Shown one piece after another: positions 8,610 to 17,340 of a DNA stretch of 64,000 nucleotides. Source of the stretch: an uncultured Eubacteriales bacterium (GTDB lineage: Bacteria; Bacillota; Clostridia; Christensenellales; Aristaeellaceae); the NCBI GenBank assembly GCA_902764915.1, contig CACWXY010000002.1, positions 119,809-183,808 on the forward strand, in the 5' to 3' direction. Position 1 is the stretch's first letter. Each line of letters begins with the position of its first letter. The position numbers were made by a program, and so were the translations under genes. The notes beneath the pieces are model-generated. The model was not told the origin of the DNA. It saw only the letters and a list, made by a program, of their open reading frames with translations, and did no database searches.

Positions 8610-9500
8610 ATGTATTTCGGTCTCCTGTCCGCGGGAATACTGGTTTCCTTCTTTCTCTTCGGCCTTCTGAATCAAAAGCATGGTCAGCCCTGGGCTATGA
8701 CCATGCTTTCCCTTGTCTTATCCCTGCTTCTGGGATTTGTTTTTGCCAAAGCCGGATACTGTCTGCTTCTGGCGGACACGGAACTGTTCGGCTACGGGCT
8801 GGAATCGCTGCTGTCCTTTATGCCCTATGAGTTCTCCGTATTCTGCGGCGCGCTGGGCGTTGTCCTGGGCGTATTTCTCTCCGCCCGCATCTTTCGCTGC
8901 TTTTCCCTGGATCTGATGGACCGCTTTGCCCCCATCGGGGCCCTGATTCTCAGCTTCATCCGCTTTGGAGAATATACCCTGGGAACGCTGGGAGCGGGAC
9001 CTATGATCCCGGAAACGCATTTTCTGGCCCGCTTTCCCTGGGGGCTTCCCAACAGCTTCGGAGAATGGCATGTGGCTATCTGCGTGTTCGAGGGCCTGCT
9101 GGCCCTTCTCTGCGGCGCAGGCTTTCTCCTTTTCTACTGCCTTGCCCCGCAAAAGAAAGAAGGTTCCGTCTTCCAATGGACCGTCTTTTTCCTGGCGCTT
9201 CCGCAGATCCTGTGCGAGAGTCTGCGCGCCCGGTGCATGAAGTGGGGCTTTGTCCGAATTGAACAGCTGCTGTGCGGCCTTCTGATCCTGTTTCTGGTAT
9301 GCATGGCATGCAGGCGGAGGACGCAGGCAAAGCCGCGGCGCCGATATCTGCCTGTTGCGGGCACAGTGCTTGCAATCCTGCTCGTTGTCTTCGTGGAGTT
9401 TGCCCTGGATAAACTGCCCCTGTCCACGCCGCTGTGCTATGCGCTAATGCTGCTGGCCATGCTGTTCATGACATGGATGGAATGGCTGGCTACCCGATAA
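8610..9500 (+). CDS. Divergent Lgt-like (prolipoprotein diacylglyceryl transferase superfamily) membrane protein
   Basis: A 296-residue protein with about seven hydrophobic helices. Its layout follows Lgt: a VFCGALGVVLGVFLSARIF block where Lgt has the HGGLLG motif, then DRFAPIGALILSFIRFGEY matching the Lgt Arg-Gly-Asn signature region, then the EWHVAICVFEGLL block (Lgt HPSQLYE), and near the end WGFVRIEQLLCGLLIL (Lgt LGFLTMGQ-like). The conserved His of HGG is Cys here, and the Asn after RxG is Glu, so true diacylglyceryl transfer is doubtful. It may use a phospholipid donor in another reaction, linked to the co-transcribed phosphodiester glycosidase. Family placement is from motif order, not a search. 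Confidence 0.65.
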   Translation: MYFGLLSAGILVSFFLFGLLNQKHGQPWAMTMLSLVLSLLLGFVFAKAGYCLLLADTELFGYGLESLLSFMPYEFSVFCGALGVVLGVFLSARIFRCFSLDLMDRFAPIGALILSFIRFGEYTLGTLGAGPMIPETHFLARFPWGLPNSFGEWHVAICVFEGLLALLCGAGFLLFYCLAPQKKEGSVFQWTVFFLALPQILCESLRARCMKWGFVRIEQLLCGLLILFLVCMACRRRTQAKPRRRYLPVAGTVLAILLVVFVEFALDKLPLSTPLCYALMLLAMLFMTWMEWLATR

Positions 9501-9503
9501 GCA

Positions 9504-9533
9504 AAAAGAGAGGTTTCCACCTCTCTTTTCTTT
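9504..9533. terminator. Bidirectional terminator
   Basis: An 11-bp perfect stem (AAAAGAGAGGT / ACCTCTCTTTT, 4-base loop) is followed by T-rich sequence on the plus strand and T-rich sequence on the minus strand. It lies between convergent genes and serves the Lgt-like gene and probably the hydrolase gene opposite. Confidence 0.8.
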
Positions 9534-9574
9534 ATGCACTGCAGCTCAGATCCGCGTCTTTTCTGTATGCTGTC

Positions 9575-10390
9575 TCATGTGCCTTCCTGCTCTACATGCA
9601 TGGTATTGCCGTCCGTTGTGACAGTCACCGTTCCCTGCCTTGTCAGATAGACCGTGCATCCTGTCTCCTGAAGAAGGAAAACCACGGAAGCTTCTTCCAT
9701 CTCCTCCTCGGAACTGGTAATCACTGCCACGTCCGGGGACACCAGTGCAAAGAATTCCTGACTCTTTTTTTCCAGGCGGCCATGGTGCGGCACCTTCAGC
9801 AGATCATACGGTCCCTGCAGTTCCTGCAGCAGTTCTTTCAGCCGGGGATTTTCCGCATCGCCTGCAAACAGCATGCGTATTTTTCCATATGTCAGGGACG
9901 TGACAAGCGAGAAATCATTCTCCTCATCCTCTCCGTAATAGGAGGCATTGGCCACGTCTATGTCAAGAATCATGTTGCCCAGCGTCAGCGAACGGTTCTC
10001 TTTCAGAACCTCCGGCTGCATGTTCTGTTTCTCCATGGCTTCGAGAAATTCCAGATACTGTTTGCTATCGCTCTGATAATCCGGGACAAGCACATGGTCC
10101 ACTGGAATCGCTTCCAGAATCTTGTCCGCTCCTCCCACATGATCCTTGTCAAAGTGGGTTATGATCATATAGTCGATGTGTCCAACCTCTTTTTCCGAAA
10201 GCGCCTGCGTTACGACCGCACCTGCACTGTTTTTTCCGGTATCCATCACCACTGTATAGTCCGGAAGCATCATCACAATCGCATCCGCTTTCCCGACATT
10301 GAAAAATGTGATCTCCAGCGTTTCCGACGCCTGAGCCGTCAGCGGAAAAAGCATGAGGCTGCTCCACAGCAGCATGAAAATGCGCTTCAC
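9575..10390 (-). CDS. Secreted metallo-beta-lactamase-fold protein, ComEC-C-terminal-like
   Basis: About 271 residues. A GTG start at 10390 is chosen because AAGGAGGG lies upstream and a signal peptide follows (IFMLLWSSLMLFPLTAQA). The mature part is a single metallo-beta-lactamase fold of the type found as the extracellular C-terminal domain of the competence channel ComEC. It has ITFFNVGKADAI at the start, the metal site THFDKDHVGG, FAGDAE, and the terminal metal motif KVPHHG. Stand-alone versions are thought to be extracellular hydrolases, possibly nucleases or phosphodiesterases. The substrate is unknown. Confidence 0.82.
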   Translation of the reverse strand: MKRIFMLLWSSLMLFPLTAQASETLEITFFNVGKADAIVMMLPDYTVVMDTGKNSAGAVVTQALSEKEVGHIDYMIITHFDKDHVGGADKILEAIPVDHVLVPDYQSDSKQYLEFLEAMEKQNMQPEVLKENRSLTLGNMILDIDVANASYYGEDEENDFSLVTSLTYGKIRMLFAGDAENPRLKELLQELQGPYDLLKVPHHGRLEKKSQEFFALVSPDVAVITSSEEEMEEASVVFLLQETGCTVYLTRQGTVTVTTDGNTMHVEQEGT

Positions 10391-10451
10391 TGTCTCGCCC
10401 TCCTTATCCTGCGATAGACACATTGTATCGAACGCATCTGCCGCAGACAAG

Positions 10452-11240
10452 TCACTCCCCTTTCGTGGATTTCCATAGTCGCTCTTTCAGGTTCAGATGC
10501 TGGCTATATGGCGGAAGATACCCTCCATCAATTTGGAGATCTTGTGCAAGTGCCGTAACCGCTTCGCATTTCTGATACCTGGCGTTGTCCAACACAACAT
10601 GGTTTTTCTTGCCCGCGTAATCAGATGCCAAAGGATGCAGCATCCGGGCTATTTCCGTTGCTGTGATATATGGAGCGTTTGTTACCGTGTGAACTCTTGT
10701 GGTTTCCAAAATTGAGAGCCCTAAGAACTTTGTATGCCTTTCGGACAAGTTTTTTCCAAGCCTACGAACCTTTGAATACACACCACCCAGAAAATCGCAA
10801 CCGTGAACAAAGTGACAAGCATCCATGAAAATAAGGATGTGTGCGCTATTTTTTCTCTTTGCCCGGTGCATAAGCAGCTTACGGATAGATTCATAAAAAG
10901 TTGGTTCCGCTGTATCAGCCTTGACAGACAAGGAGCCAGCTTGCAGCTTGCAGATTTCGTTGTTACCAGTCTGCTGACTGACATCAAGGAAACTTTCGTC
11001 TCGTAATCTTTTCATGTGTCATGTCGACGATCTGGGACTCAACATCCTTGATCCTGGATTGGCGTCCTCTTCCGGCCTTTCTTTCAAAAAGGCCGTCTGC
11101 CTCATCGCTCATGAACTGATTTTTCAGGTTGCAGATGCCACGTTCGCTTACCCCGGTGCGTTCTGTAATCTTAAGGTTACGAACGCCAGCGATTATCAGT
11201 ATTGCGCCGATGATACACCTCACGATGATTGAAGAAATAA
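10452..11240 (-). pseudogene. Degenerate IS630-family transposase
   Basis: Two pieces of one transposase lie in different frames. The N-terminal piece (about 11240-10984) carries an IS630 helix-turn-helix with the run ITERTGVSERGICNLKNQF and GLFERKAGRGRQSRIKDVE. The C-terminal piece (about 11015-10452) carries the DDE catalytic core: Asp in IFMDACHFVHGCDFLG, Asp in VVLDNARYQKCEA, and Glu in LPPYSQHLNLKERLWK. The second helix-turn-helix and linker expected between them are mostly missing. The protein stops right after the third catalytic residue, about 60 residues short. I saw no clear terminal inverted repeats. It is an inactive remnant. Confidence 0.8.
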
Positions 11241-11474
11241 CCAGCTGAGATACCAGCTGATAGCTCTGATCACTATTAACGAAACTGACTGCCGCACTCC
11301 ATGTGTGGGGCCACTGAATCTGCTCTGCTTTCCCGTAGTATATTTCCATCCATAAATACACTATACTCCGTGCGAGAGAAACTATCAGCCAAACCTTCCT
11401 TTATTTCAAGTATATAAGAGAGACGATCTGCTTCTCTGAGCGGTTGATGAACTGTCAGTATGGGAACTGCTGAC
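11241..11474. other. Unassigned sequence between IS remnant and terminator
   Basis: No gene is recognisable. A minus-strand open stretch around 11276-11460 encodes a peptide with LREADRLSYILEIKEGLADS, which looks protein-like but matches nothing I can name and lacks a credible start. It may be another fragment left by rearrangement. Confidence 0.35.
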
Positions 11475-11509
11475 AATAAAACCGGGCAGGAGCGGAGGCT
11501 CCAGCCCGG
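11475..11509 (-). terminator. Rho-independent terminator (minus strand)
   Basis: Arms CCGGGC-A-GGAGC and GCTCC-A-GCCCGG (11482-11493 and 11498-11509) form an interrupted 11-bp stem with a 4-base loop. It is followed on the minus strand by TTTTATT. It lies just beyond the STAS fragment and probably was that gene's terminator; it now also serves the upstream carrier and malic enzyme genes. Confidence 0.75.
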
Positions 11510-11557
11510 CTGTATATCAGTCAATCCGATAAAGTTTGTGATTATAAAGACAAAGAA

Positions 11558-11653
11558 TCACTCAAACTGCAGAACATCGGTGAATCCGGTTACTTCAAAT
11601 ATGGTCATAACCAGTTTTGAAGCGTTGCGAATCGTCATCGTCGCCTTCTTATG
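11558..11653 (-). pseudogene. C-terminal stump of a STAS-domain (anti-sigma-factor antagonist-like) protein
   Basis: A 31-codon minus-strand stretch, bounded upstream by a stop, reads KKATMTIRNASKLVMTIFEV and then TGFTDVLQFE before TGA. The pattern is the last helix and end of STAS-domain regulators, whose usual ending is close to VFEITGFxDILxIE. The rest of the gene is absent: the 2HCT carrier ends only 24 bases upstream. With the terminator immediately after, it looks like a truncated gene left at a recombination junction. Short length limits certainty. Confidence 0.5.
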
Positions 11654-11677
11654 TCATACAATGAGCCGACTGGGAAA

Positions 11678-13111
11678 TTATCCCATACCAGCCATGGTGA
11701 TCAGCACTCTGCCTGTTTGAACAACTTCTTCTACTGCTTCCGGATTGGCAGTAACAATGAACTGCGCAAGAAGTGACAGCATAAGGCTTGCCAGCAGCAG
11801 AATGACTGCGCCACCCAGACGGGAGGAGATCTGTGCAAAAGGCATCAGTTCCATGCGGTCTGCTGCAGACAGAACGGCAACGTCACCGGTACCGCCCATG
11901 TTACTCATGCACAGGCCGGCAGTGACGCCTGCCTCAAAGGGATAGAAGCCAACGAGATGGCCGATAAAGGATGCACCAACGAATGCGCCGATACAGGTGG
12001 CAGCGCACAGGAGCAGATAAGTGAGTGAGAAGCTGGAAATTACGGTGCCAATGTCCAGGTAGCAGATACCGATACCGATGAGCAACATGTTGGTCAGATT
12101 TTTCATCACAAACTGGTACCACTGGAAGCAAGAAATCTCAACGCGTTCAGGAACGATGTTGGTGATTTTGCAAACAGCGACCGAGATAATCATCCAGGCA
12201 TAGGCATGGATGGTAATACCGGTCCCGAGAGCATTCCAGAGACCCTGCAGGATGAAACCCCAGGCAAAGAATGCGCCAGAGGTCAACAGTCCGACACCCA
12301 TGCTCTTCAAGTCAATGTGATCGCGTTTCTGCTGAGTCTCAGGACTGATTTCCAGTTCTTTGGGATCCATATGTCCAGCCTTCATCAGCTGACCATTGCC
12401 GTTCATTTTACCTTTGATGACTTTGACCAGAATACCTGCAAGGACAATGGAAACGGCGTTGCCGATTGCGACAGCAGGGGTCATGACAGACAATGCCTCT
12501 GCTGCGCTCATAGAAGAACTTGCCTCAAAGATCTTGGACAGCGGGGTTGCGCCAGCCCCCATGCCGCCGCCCATAATGGGGAGAGCGATCAGGAGCAGGG
12601 CGTTCATTACAGGATAGCCCATCAATGCGGCTATGGCCATGCACAGCCCGAAAGCTACGAATATACCACCAAAGATGGCGGGGAAATAACGGGCTGCGGC
12701 TTTGACAAGCAGCTTGCGGTTCATTCCCAGAATGGAGCCTGTGATCAGGGCGGCAATATACCAGTCGAGGAAGCCACCTGTCGTTTTAAAGAATGTGCCA
12801 ATGTTGCCGACAAGATCCAGACTGCCTAAAGGAAGCTTGGACTCTGCACCGGGGATGACACCGAAGTACACCAAAAGGCCGGAACCAAAGATACATACGA
12901 TGGCGCCACCGCCCAGGAAGTCCTTGATGACAGGAGTATGGTCACCGATCCAGCCCAGGATTTCCCCTAACACCATCATGAACAGAAAACATCCGGCCAT
13001 GCCTTTGGGCAGTACACCCAGATAAGTGGCGAGCAGGGTGACAATGGTGATGATCAGGAAGATAGGCCAGGGGAGGGTGAAAAAAGTCAGTGGCTTTTTC
13101 TGTTTGCTCAT
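11678..13111 (-). CDS. 2-hydroxycarboxylate (malate/citrate) carrier, 2HCT family
   Basis: A 477-residue membrane protein of the 2HCT family (CitS, CimH, MleP, MaeP). Visible features are the N-terminal FFTLPWPIFLIITIV helix, FGGGAIVCIFG-like glycine-rich membrane segments, and the cytoplasmic re-entrant loop motif IALPIMGGGMGAGATPLS. A second such loop (MSNMGGTGDVAVLSAADRM) lies in the C-terminal half. These carriers move malate or citrate by sodium or proton symport, or by precursor/product exchange. It lies 150 bases downstream of the malic enzyme gene on the same strand, so malate is the likely substrate. Confidence 0.88.
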   Translation of the reverse strand: MSKQKKPLTFFTLPWPIFLIITIVTLLATYLGVLPKGMAGCFLFMMVLGEILGWIGDHTPVIKDFLGGGAIVCIFGSGLLVYFGVIPGAESKLPLGSLDLVGNIGTFFKTTGGFLDWYIAALITGSILGMNRKLLVKAAARYFPAIFGGIFVAFGLCMAIAALMGYPVMNALLLIALPIMGGGMGAGATPLSKIFEASSSMSAAEALSVMTPAVAIGNAVSIVLAGILVKVIKGKMNGNGQLMKAGHMDPKELEISPETQQKRDHIDLKSMGVGLLTSGAFFAWGFILQGLWNALGTGITIHAYAWMIISVAVCKITNIVPERVEISCFQWYQFVMKNLTNMLLIGIGICYLDIGTVISSFSLTYLLLCAATCIGAFVGASFIGHLVGFYPFEAGVTAGLCMSNMGGTGDVAVLSAADRMELMPFAQISSRLGGAVILLLASLMLSLLAQFIVTANPEAVEEVVQTGRVLITMAGMG

Positions 13112-13260
13112 GATTCCAACTCCATTCTTCTTGGTTATTCAGTTTGTCAATTAGATTGCACTCTGTGCTCATATAGCATGTTTCAGATTGAATCTGTCTG
13201 AGAGAATCATACACAGAAATAGAGAGACTCGACCTGAAACCGGATAAACAGAACGGAAGA

Positions 13261-14430
13261 TTATAATCTGGCTACCCCGCTGTCTCTTGCGGCTTTGGCC
13301 ACTGCAGCTGCCACAGCGGGACCAATACGCTTGTCAAAGGCCTTCGGCAGGATATACTGTGTGGTCAGTTCTTCCGGCGCGACAAGGTCTGCCAGTGCGT
13401 GAGAGGCGGCCTGTTTCATTTCTTCGTTGATATCGCGGGCACGTACATCCAGAGCCCCACGGAACAGGCCGGGGAAGCACATGACGTTATTGATCTGATT
13501 GGGATGGTCACTGCGGCCAGTACCAACAACAGCGGCGCCAGCTGCAAGCGCTTCATCGGGTTCGATCTCAGGGGTGGGGTTTGCCATTGGGAATACGATG
13601 GCATCCTTGGCCATGGACTGTACCATTTCCTTGCTGACAATATGTGGTGCGCTGACACCAATAAATACGTCTGCACCTTTCATGGCATCCGCCAGCTTGC
13701 CGGACTGCTTTTCAGGATTGGTGATTTTTGCCATTTCTTCCTGGGCGGGATTCATCTGTTCGCCTTCGCACAGGATACCGAAACGGTCGACCATCTTGAG
13801 GTGCTTGACGCCCAGGTTCATCAGGTGCTTGCCGATTGCGATTCCTGCACTGCCTGCTCCATTGATAACGACCTTGGCTTCGCCGATATCCTTATTGACA
13901 ACGCGCAGGGCGTTGATCAGAGCTGCGCCTACAACAACAGCTGTGCCGTGCTGATCATCATGGAATACAGGAATATCGCAGAGTTCCTTCAGTTTGCGCT
14001 CGATTTCGAAGCAACGTGGTGCGGCAATATCTTCAAGGTTGATTCCGCCGAAGGAACCTGAGATCAGGTAGATTGTACGCACGATTTCGTCAACGTCTTT
14101 GCTGCGTATGCAGATGGGGAATGCATCCACATCACCAAACGCCTTGAACAGAGCACACTTGCCTTCCATGACCGGCATGCCTGCCTCCGGTCCGATATCG
14201 CCAAGCCCGAGCACAGCAGTGCCGTCTGTGATGACTGCGACAAGATTATGCCGTCTGGTCAGTGTGAATGATTTATTATAGTCCTTCTGGATTTCCAGAC
14301 AGGGCTGTGCCACACCGGGTGTATAAGCGACAGACAAGTCATCCTTATTCTTAACAGGAACACGGGACACCACTTCAATTTTGCCCTGCCATTCACCGTG
14401 CAGACGCAAAGATTCTTCCATGTAATTCAA
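13261..14430 (-). CDS. NAD(P)-dependent malic enzyme (decarboxylating)
   Basis: About 389 residues, the short bacterial malic enzyme form, which converts malate to pyruvate and CO2 with reduction of NAD(P). Landmarks are [15 protein letters not shown], the [17 protein letters not shown] block, the metal-binding [20 protein letters not shown] segment and the Rossmann [11 protein letters not shown]. The best start is TTG at 14430, 8 bases after AGGAGG; an ATG at 14421 is the alternative. The gene precedes the 2HCT carrier, giving a maeE-maeP-like pair as known in lactic acid bacteria and streptococci. Confidence 0.9.
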   Translation of the reverse strand: MNYMEESLRLHGEWQGKIEVVSRVPVKNKDDLSVAYTPGVAQPCLEIQKDYNKSFTLTRRHNLVAVITDGTAVLGLGDIGPEAGMPVMEGKCALFKAFGDVDAFPICIRSKDVDEIVRTIYLISGSFGGINLEDIAAPRCFEIERKLKELCDIPVFHDDQHGTAVVVGAALINALRVVNKDIGEAKVVINGAGSAGIAIGKHLMNLGVKHLKMVDRFGILCEGEQMNPAQEEMAKITNPEKQSGKLADAMKGADVFIGVSAPHIVSKEMVQSMAKDAIVFPMANPTPEIEPDEALAAGAAVVGTGRSDHPNQINNVMCFPGLFRGALDVRARDINEEMKQAASHALADLVAPEELTTQYILPKAFDKRIGPAVAAAVAKAARDSGVARL

Positions 14431-14465
14431 TAGGAACACCTCCTGATGAAATTGTTGTATAATTC

Positions 14466-14494
14466 ATTGTACTTGTTATCAACGGAAAAAACAA
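14466..14494 (-). promoter_or_regulatory. Promoter of the malic enzyme / carrier unit
   Basis: On the minus strand TTGTTT and TACAAT are separated by 17 bases, about 36 bases before the TTG start. A second set (TTGATA, 17 bases, TACAAC) overlaps it 13 bases downstream. Confidence 0.55.
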
Positions 14495-14546
14495 TGCCAT
14501 ATTTGGCAAAATAACCACAAAAGCGGGAGAAACTTTTTCTGCCTGT

Positions 14547-14902
14547 TTAAAGAGCAGCGGGCGTTTTTTGCGTTGAACTGCACCGATTGAGAAACGGATC
14601 TTCCATGCATGAACAAAAAAGCCTGCCGATACACTGAAAACCATATCTACAGGCCGTCGTATTGTAGTATGTGCGCTTCTTCGGAACAGCCACATCCGTC
14701 CCGTCCTCAAAGACCAGTTCAAAGGAGTCTATCTCTGCGCAGATCCGCAGCCCCTGCCTCATGCTGCTGTGTGAAAGAGTTGCTGCCCGTATTCAAAGCA
14801 CTGGTACTGACGGACTTGCATGCCCGCTTCGTTGGCCAGTGCCTGCTGGGATATGCCCAGTTCCATTCCTCGGTCGCGCAGAATCTTTGCTTCCCGGATC
14901 AT
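14547..14902 (-). pseudogene. Frameshifted small helix-turn-helix protein gene
   Basis: A well placed AAGGAGG and ATG at 14902 begin a frame reading MIREAKILRDRGMELGISQQ then ALANEAGMQVRQYQ, an XRE-like helix-turn-helix. It stops at TGA 14759-14761 after 47 codons. The protein continues in another frame from about 14762 (MRQGLRICAEIDSFELVFED, then GTDVAVPKKRTYYN) to a stop at 14547. The two halves together resemble one small DNA-binding protein of about 110 residues. A single frameshift has broken it, unless the second half is separately translated. The exact family was not identified. Confidence 0.55.
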
Positions 14903-15143
14903 CGGCATACCTCCTTGGGTTTTTGGGTGGCATGTTATCTCTACGCAAGTCTACATTTCCCGTTTTTCCTGATGTTTGTTGGATGTATCCCTTAAGCGGT
15001 TTTCGTTTCCTTCCCTCGCCCAACGTTGACGGTCAGTCTCCACTTCGTATCATCATGCGCCTTCTTCTTCCCTCTCAGGCTGTCTATCAGATGCTGGGGG
15101 GTGTGCCATACTGTGCGGTCTTCTCGGCCTTACAGGCCATATT
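14903..15143. other. Intergenic sequence, no gene recognised
   Basis: No supported gene, promoter or terminator was found here. A plus-strand frame is open from 15030, but it has no start codon or ribosome site before 15144. Confidence 0.4.
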
Positions 15144-15389
15144 ATGGATGCCAGAGCCCTGCAGGGAGAAATGCAGGTACAGCCCCCCGAAAGAATCCTC
15201 CAGCAGACTGCCTTTCAGGTGTATGCCCAGCACGCACCGAAAAAAACAGGCGATGAAGAACCCGCCTATATTCCTCTGTTTGCTTCCACCAAGAAACGGA
15301 AAAACAGTGATCTTATGATATTCTGTCATCTGCTTCCGGAAATTGCCAATCAGGTGTATCATACAATTCAGGAACTGGATCTGTCATGA
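15144..15389 (+). CDS. Small hypothetical protein, doubtful
   Basis: An 81-codon frame starting ATG and ending in TGA just before the pyrophosphatase gene. The peptide is polar and fairly normal in composition (AYIPLFASTKKRKNSD, LPEIANQVYHTIQELDLS) and looks more protein-like than its antisense. There is no ribosome site at the ATG, and the frame stays open upstream to 15030. It could be the tail of a decayed gene rather than a complete one. No family was recognised. Confidence 0.25.
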   Translation: MDARALQGEMQVQPPERILQQTAFQVYAQHAPKKTGDEEPAYIPLFASTKKRKNSDLMIFCHLLPEIANQVYHTIQELDLS

Positions 15390-15430
15390 ATCGCACCGGT
15401 TCCTCAGATGTTCCCAGGGAGGATGTCAAT

Positions 15431-17047
15431 GTGAATACAACCTATGTATGCGGACACAGAAACCCCGATACCGATGCCATTGTCTCTGCCATGGCGTATG
15501 CATCGCTGATGAACACGCTCGGCGAGAACGGGTATATTGCCGCAAGACTCGGCCAGCTCAACGATGAGACCAGCTTCCTGCTCCGTAAGTTCGGCTTTTC
15601 TCAGCCCATGCTGCTTACGACCGTGCGCACACAGATCCGTGACATTGATTTTGACCGCCCGCCCCAGGTAGGCATCAGCGTTCCCGTCAGTCACGCCTGG
15701 GATCTCTTGCAGAAGAATCCTTCACTGAACGCCATTCCTGTCACCAATGAGGATGGAACGCTCTTCGGGATGGTCACTGCCGGCGGGATCGCCCAGAGTG
15801 ACATGCAGGCGATTGAGAAGCCTGTGCTGGAAGATGTCCCCGTCTATAACGTTCTCAGCGCGCTGGAGGGGCATATCATCAACTGTGACGACGATGTCTT
15901 TGATACGCTCTCCGGTGAAGTGCATATCGCGCTTCCGACACCCGGCGGTGCCCTTCGCGGACTGAAGGAAGGAGCCATTGTCGTATGCGGAGAACAGGAA
16001 GATGTGGTCGAGCAGGCACTGGCCATGCGGGCCAGCTGCATTATCCTCTGTCAGAGTGATCTGGCGGAAAAGTATCATGACCTGTCTTCCGCCACCTGTG
16101 TCATCGCCACACCCTTTGACGCCTGGCGGGCAACCCGCATGCTCTATCAGGCAACACCGGTGCGCCGTATCGCGCAGATCCAGGAACTGGTTTCTTTCCA
16201 CGTAGATGATTTTCTGGATGATGTTCGCGAGACCGTCCTGCAGAGCCGGTACCGTTCCTATCCTGTACTGGACAGTGACAATCACGTCATCGGAACGCTC
16301 GGCCGGTTTCATCTTCTGCGGCCCAAGCGCAAGCGCGTTGTCCTGGTCGACCACAACGAAGTCGGTCAGACAGTCCCCGGCCTTGACCAGGCAGAGCTCG
16401 TCGGGATTATTGACCATCACCGCCTCGGGGATGTACAGACCGGCTATCCGGTCTTCATGCGCAATGAGCCCGTCGGTTCCTCCACAACGATTGTTGCGAC
16501 CATGTACCAGGAGCATGGTCTTATGCCCGGCGAAAAGCTCGCAGGCCTTATGGCCGCTGCCATTGTCAGCGACACGGTCATGTTCAAGTCCCCCACCACC
16601 ACGCCGCGGGACCGGAAAATTGCGGAACGCCTGGCCCGTATCGCCGGACTGGACCTGGAAGCGCTGGGAAAGGAAGTCTTTTCCGCCAGTTCAGCAGAGA
16701 AAGGCGCAGACGTTCTTCTGCGCACGGATTTCAAGGAGTTCCATCTGGCCGGACACAAGCTGGGCATCAGTCAGATCACGACCATGGATTCCGAGGGTAT
16801 GCTGCAGCGAAAGAATGATTTCCTGGACGAAATGCATCGCCTCCAGGAAAAAGGCGAATATGACATGGTTCTTCTCATGATTACGGACGTGCTCCGCGAA
16901 GGAACAGCCCTTCTCTTCCTGGGCGATCAGGAGATCATCCGTCAGGCTTTCAGCGGCGCAGAAGTACACGATCATGAGACATTCCTGAAGGGCGTCGTTT
17001 CCCGGAAAAAGCAGATGGTTCCCGCACTGGCTCTGCTTTGGGGCTGA
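15431..17047 (+). CDS. ppaC: Family II manganese-dependent inorganic pyrophosphatase with CBS and DRTGG inserts
   Basis: About 538 residues, matching the long regulated form known from Clostridia (CBS-PPase); it hydrolyses pyrophosphate to phosphate in the cytoplasm. Order: DHH part 1 (VCGHRNPDTDAIVSAMAYA at the N-terminus), first CBS segment near residues 65-115, a DRTGG-like region near 120-235, second CBS segment, then the rest of DHH (VVLVDHNEVGQTVPG, GIIDHHRLGD) and a C-terminal DHHA2 domain. In the family adenine nucleotides and diadenosine polyphosphates bind the CBS pair. I choose GTG at 15431 as start, 8 bases after GGGAGG; the ATG at 15386 would add 15 atypical residues. Confidence 0.9.
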   Translation: MNTTYVCGHRNPDTDAIVSAMAYASLMNTLGENGYIAARLGQLNDETSFLLRKFGFSQPMLLTTVRTQIRDIDFDRPPQVGISVPVSHAWDLLQKNPSLNAIPVTNEDGTLFGMVTAGGIAQSDMQAIEKPVLEDVPVYNVLSALEGHIINCDDDVFDTLSGEVHIALPTPGGALRGLKEGAIVVCGEQEDVVEQALAMRASCIILCQSDLAEKYHDLSSATCVIATPFDAWRATRMLYQATPVRRIAQIQELVSFHVDDFLDDVRETVLQSRYRSYPVLDSDNHVIGTLGRFHLLRPKRKRVVLVDHNEVGQTVPGLDQAELVGIIDHHRLGDVQTGYPVFMRNEPVGSSTTIVATMYQEHGLMPGEKLAGLMAAAIVSDTVMFKSPTTTPRDRKIAERLARIAGLDLEALGKEVFSASSAEKGADVLLRTDFKEFHLAGHKLGISQITTMDSEGMLQRKNDFLDEMHRLQEKGEYDMVLLMITDVLREGTALLFLGDQEIIRQAFSGAEVHDHETFLKGVVSRKKQMVPALALLWG

Positions 17048-17101
17048 GAAATGGACGCACCGGCAGCATTTTCCATATCGGACATCAGCCATATATCCTG
17101 C

Positions 17102-17142
17102 AAAAAAACTCACACAGGCAGAAACGCCTGGTGAGTTTTTTT
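17102..17142. terminator. Bidirectional terminator after ppaC
   Basis: A long stem (CTCAC-A-CAGGC / GCCTG-GTGAG with a 6-base loop) is flanked by seven A on the left and seven T on the right, so it can act on both strands. It lies 55 bases past the ppaC stop. The next 198 bases hold nothing recognised. Confidence 0.9.
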
Positions 17143-17340
17143 GCGTTCTGTGAAGTATGGCGAAAAAGCAGTATCTCCTTTGGCTGCCCGCAAAACATGC
17201 CTGCCTGGCACTGCGCAGATGGCGGTTCTCTTTCGGATGCGTGGGAACGCCTGAAGCGCAGCATTGCCAAATCAGGTGAAAGAAAAAAGAGATCCGGACG
17301 AATGCCGAATCTCCCGAACCAATCCACACAAGAGCCATCC

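Noticed and set aside
10984..11015. Programmed frameshift joining the two IS630 transposase frames
   Set aside because: No A-rich slippery run is present, the linker region is missing and the C-terminus is truncated, so decay explains the split better.
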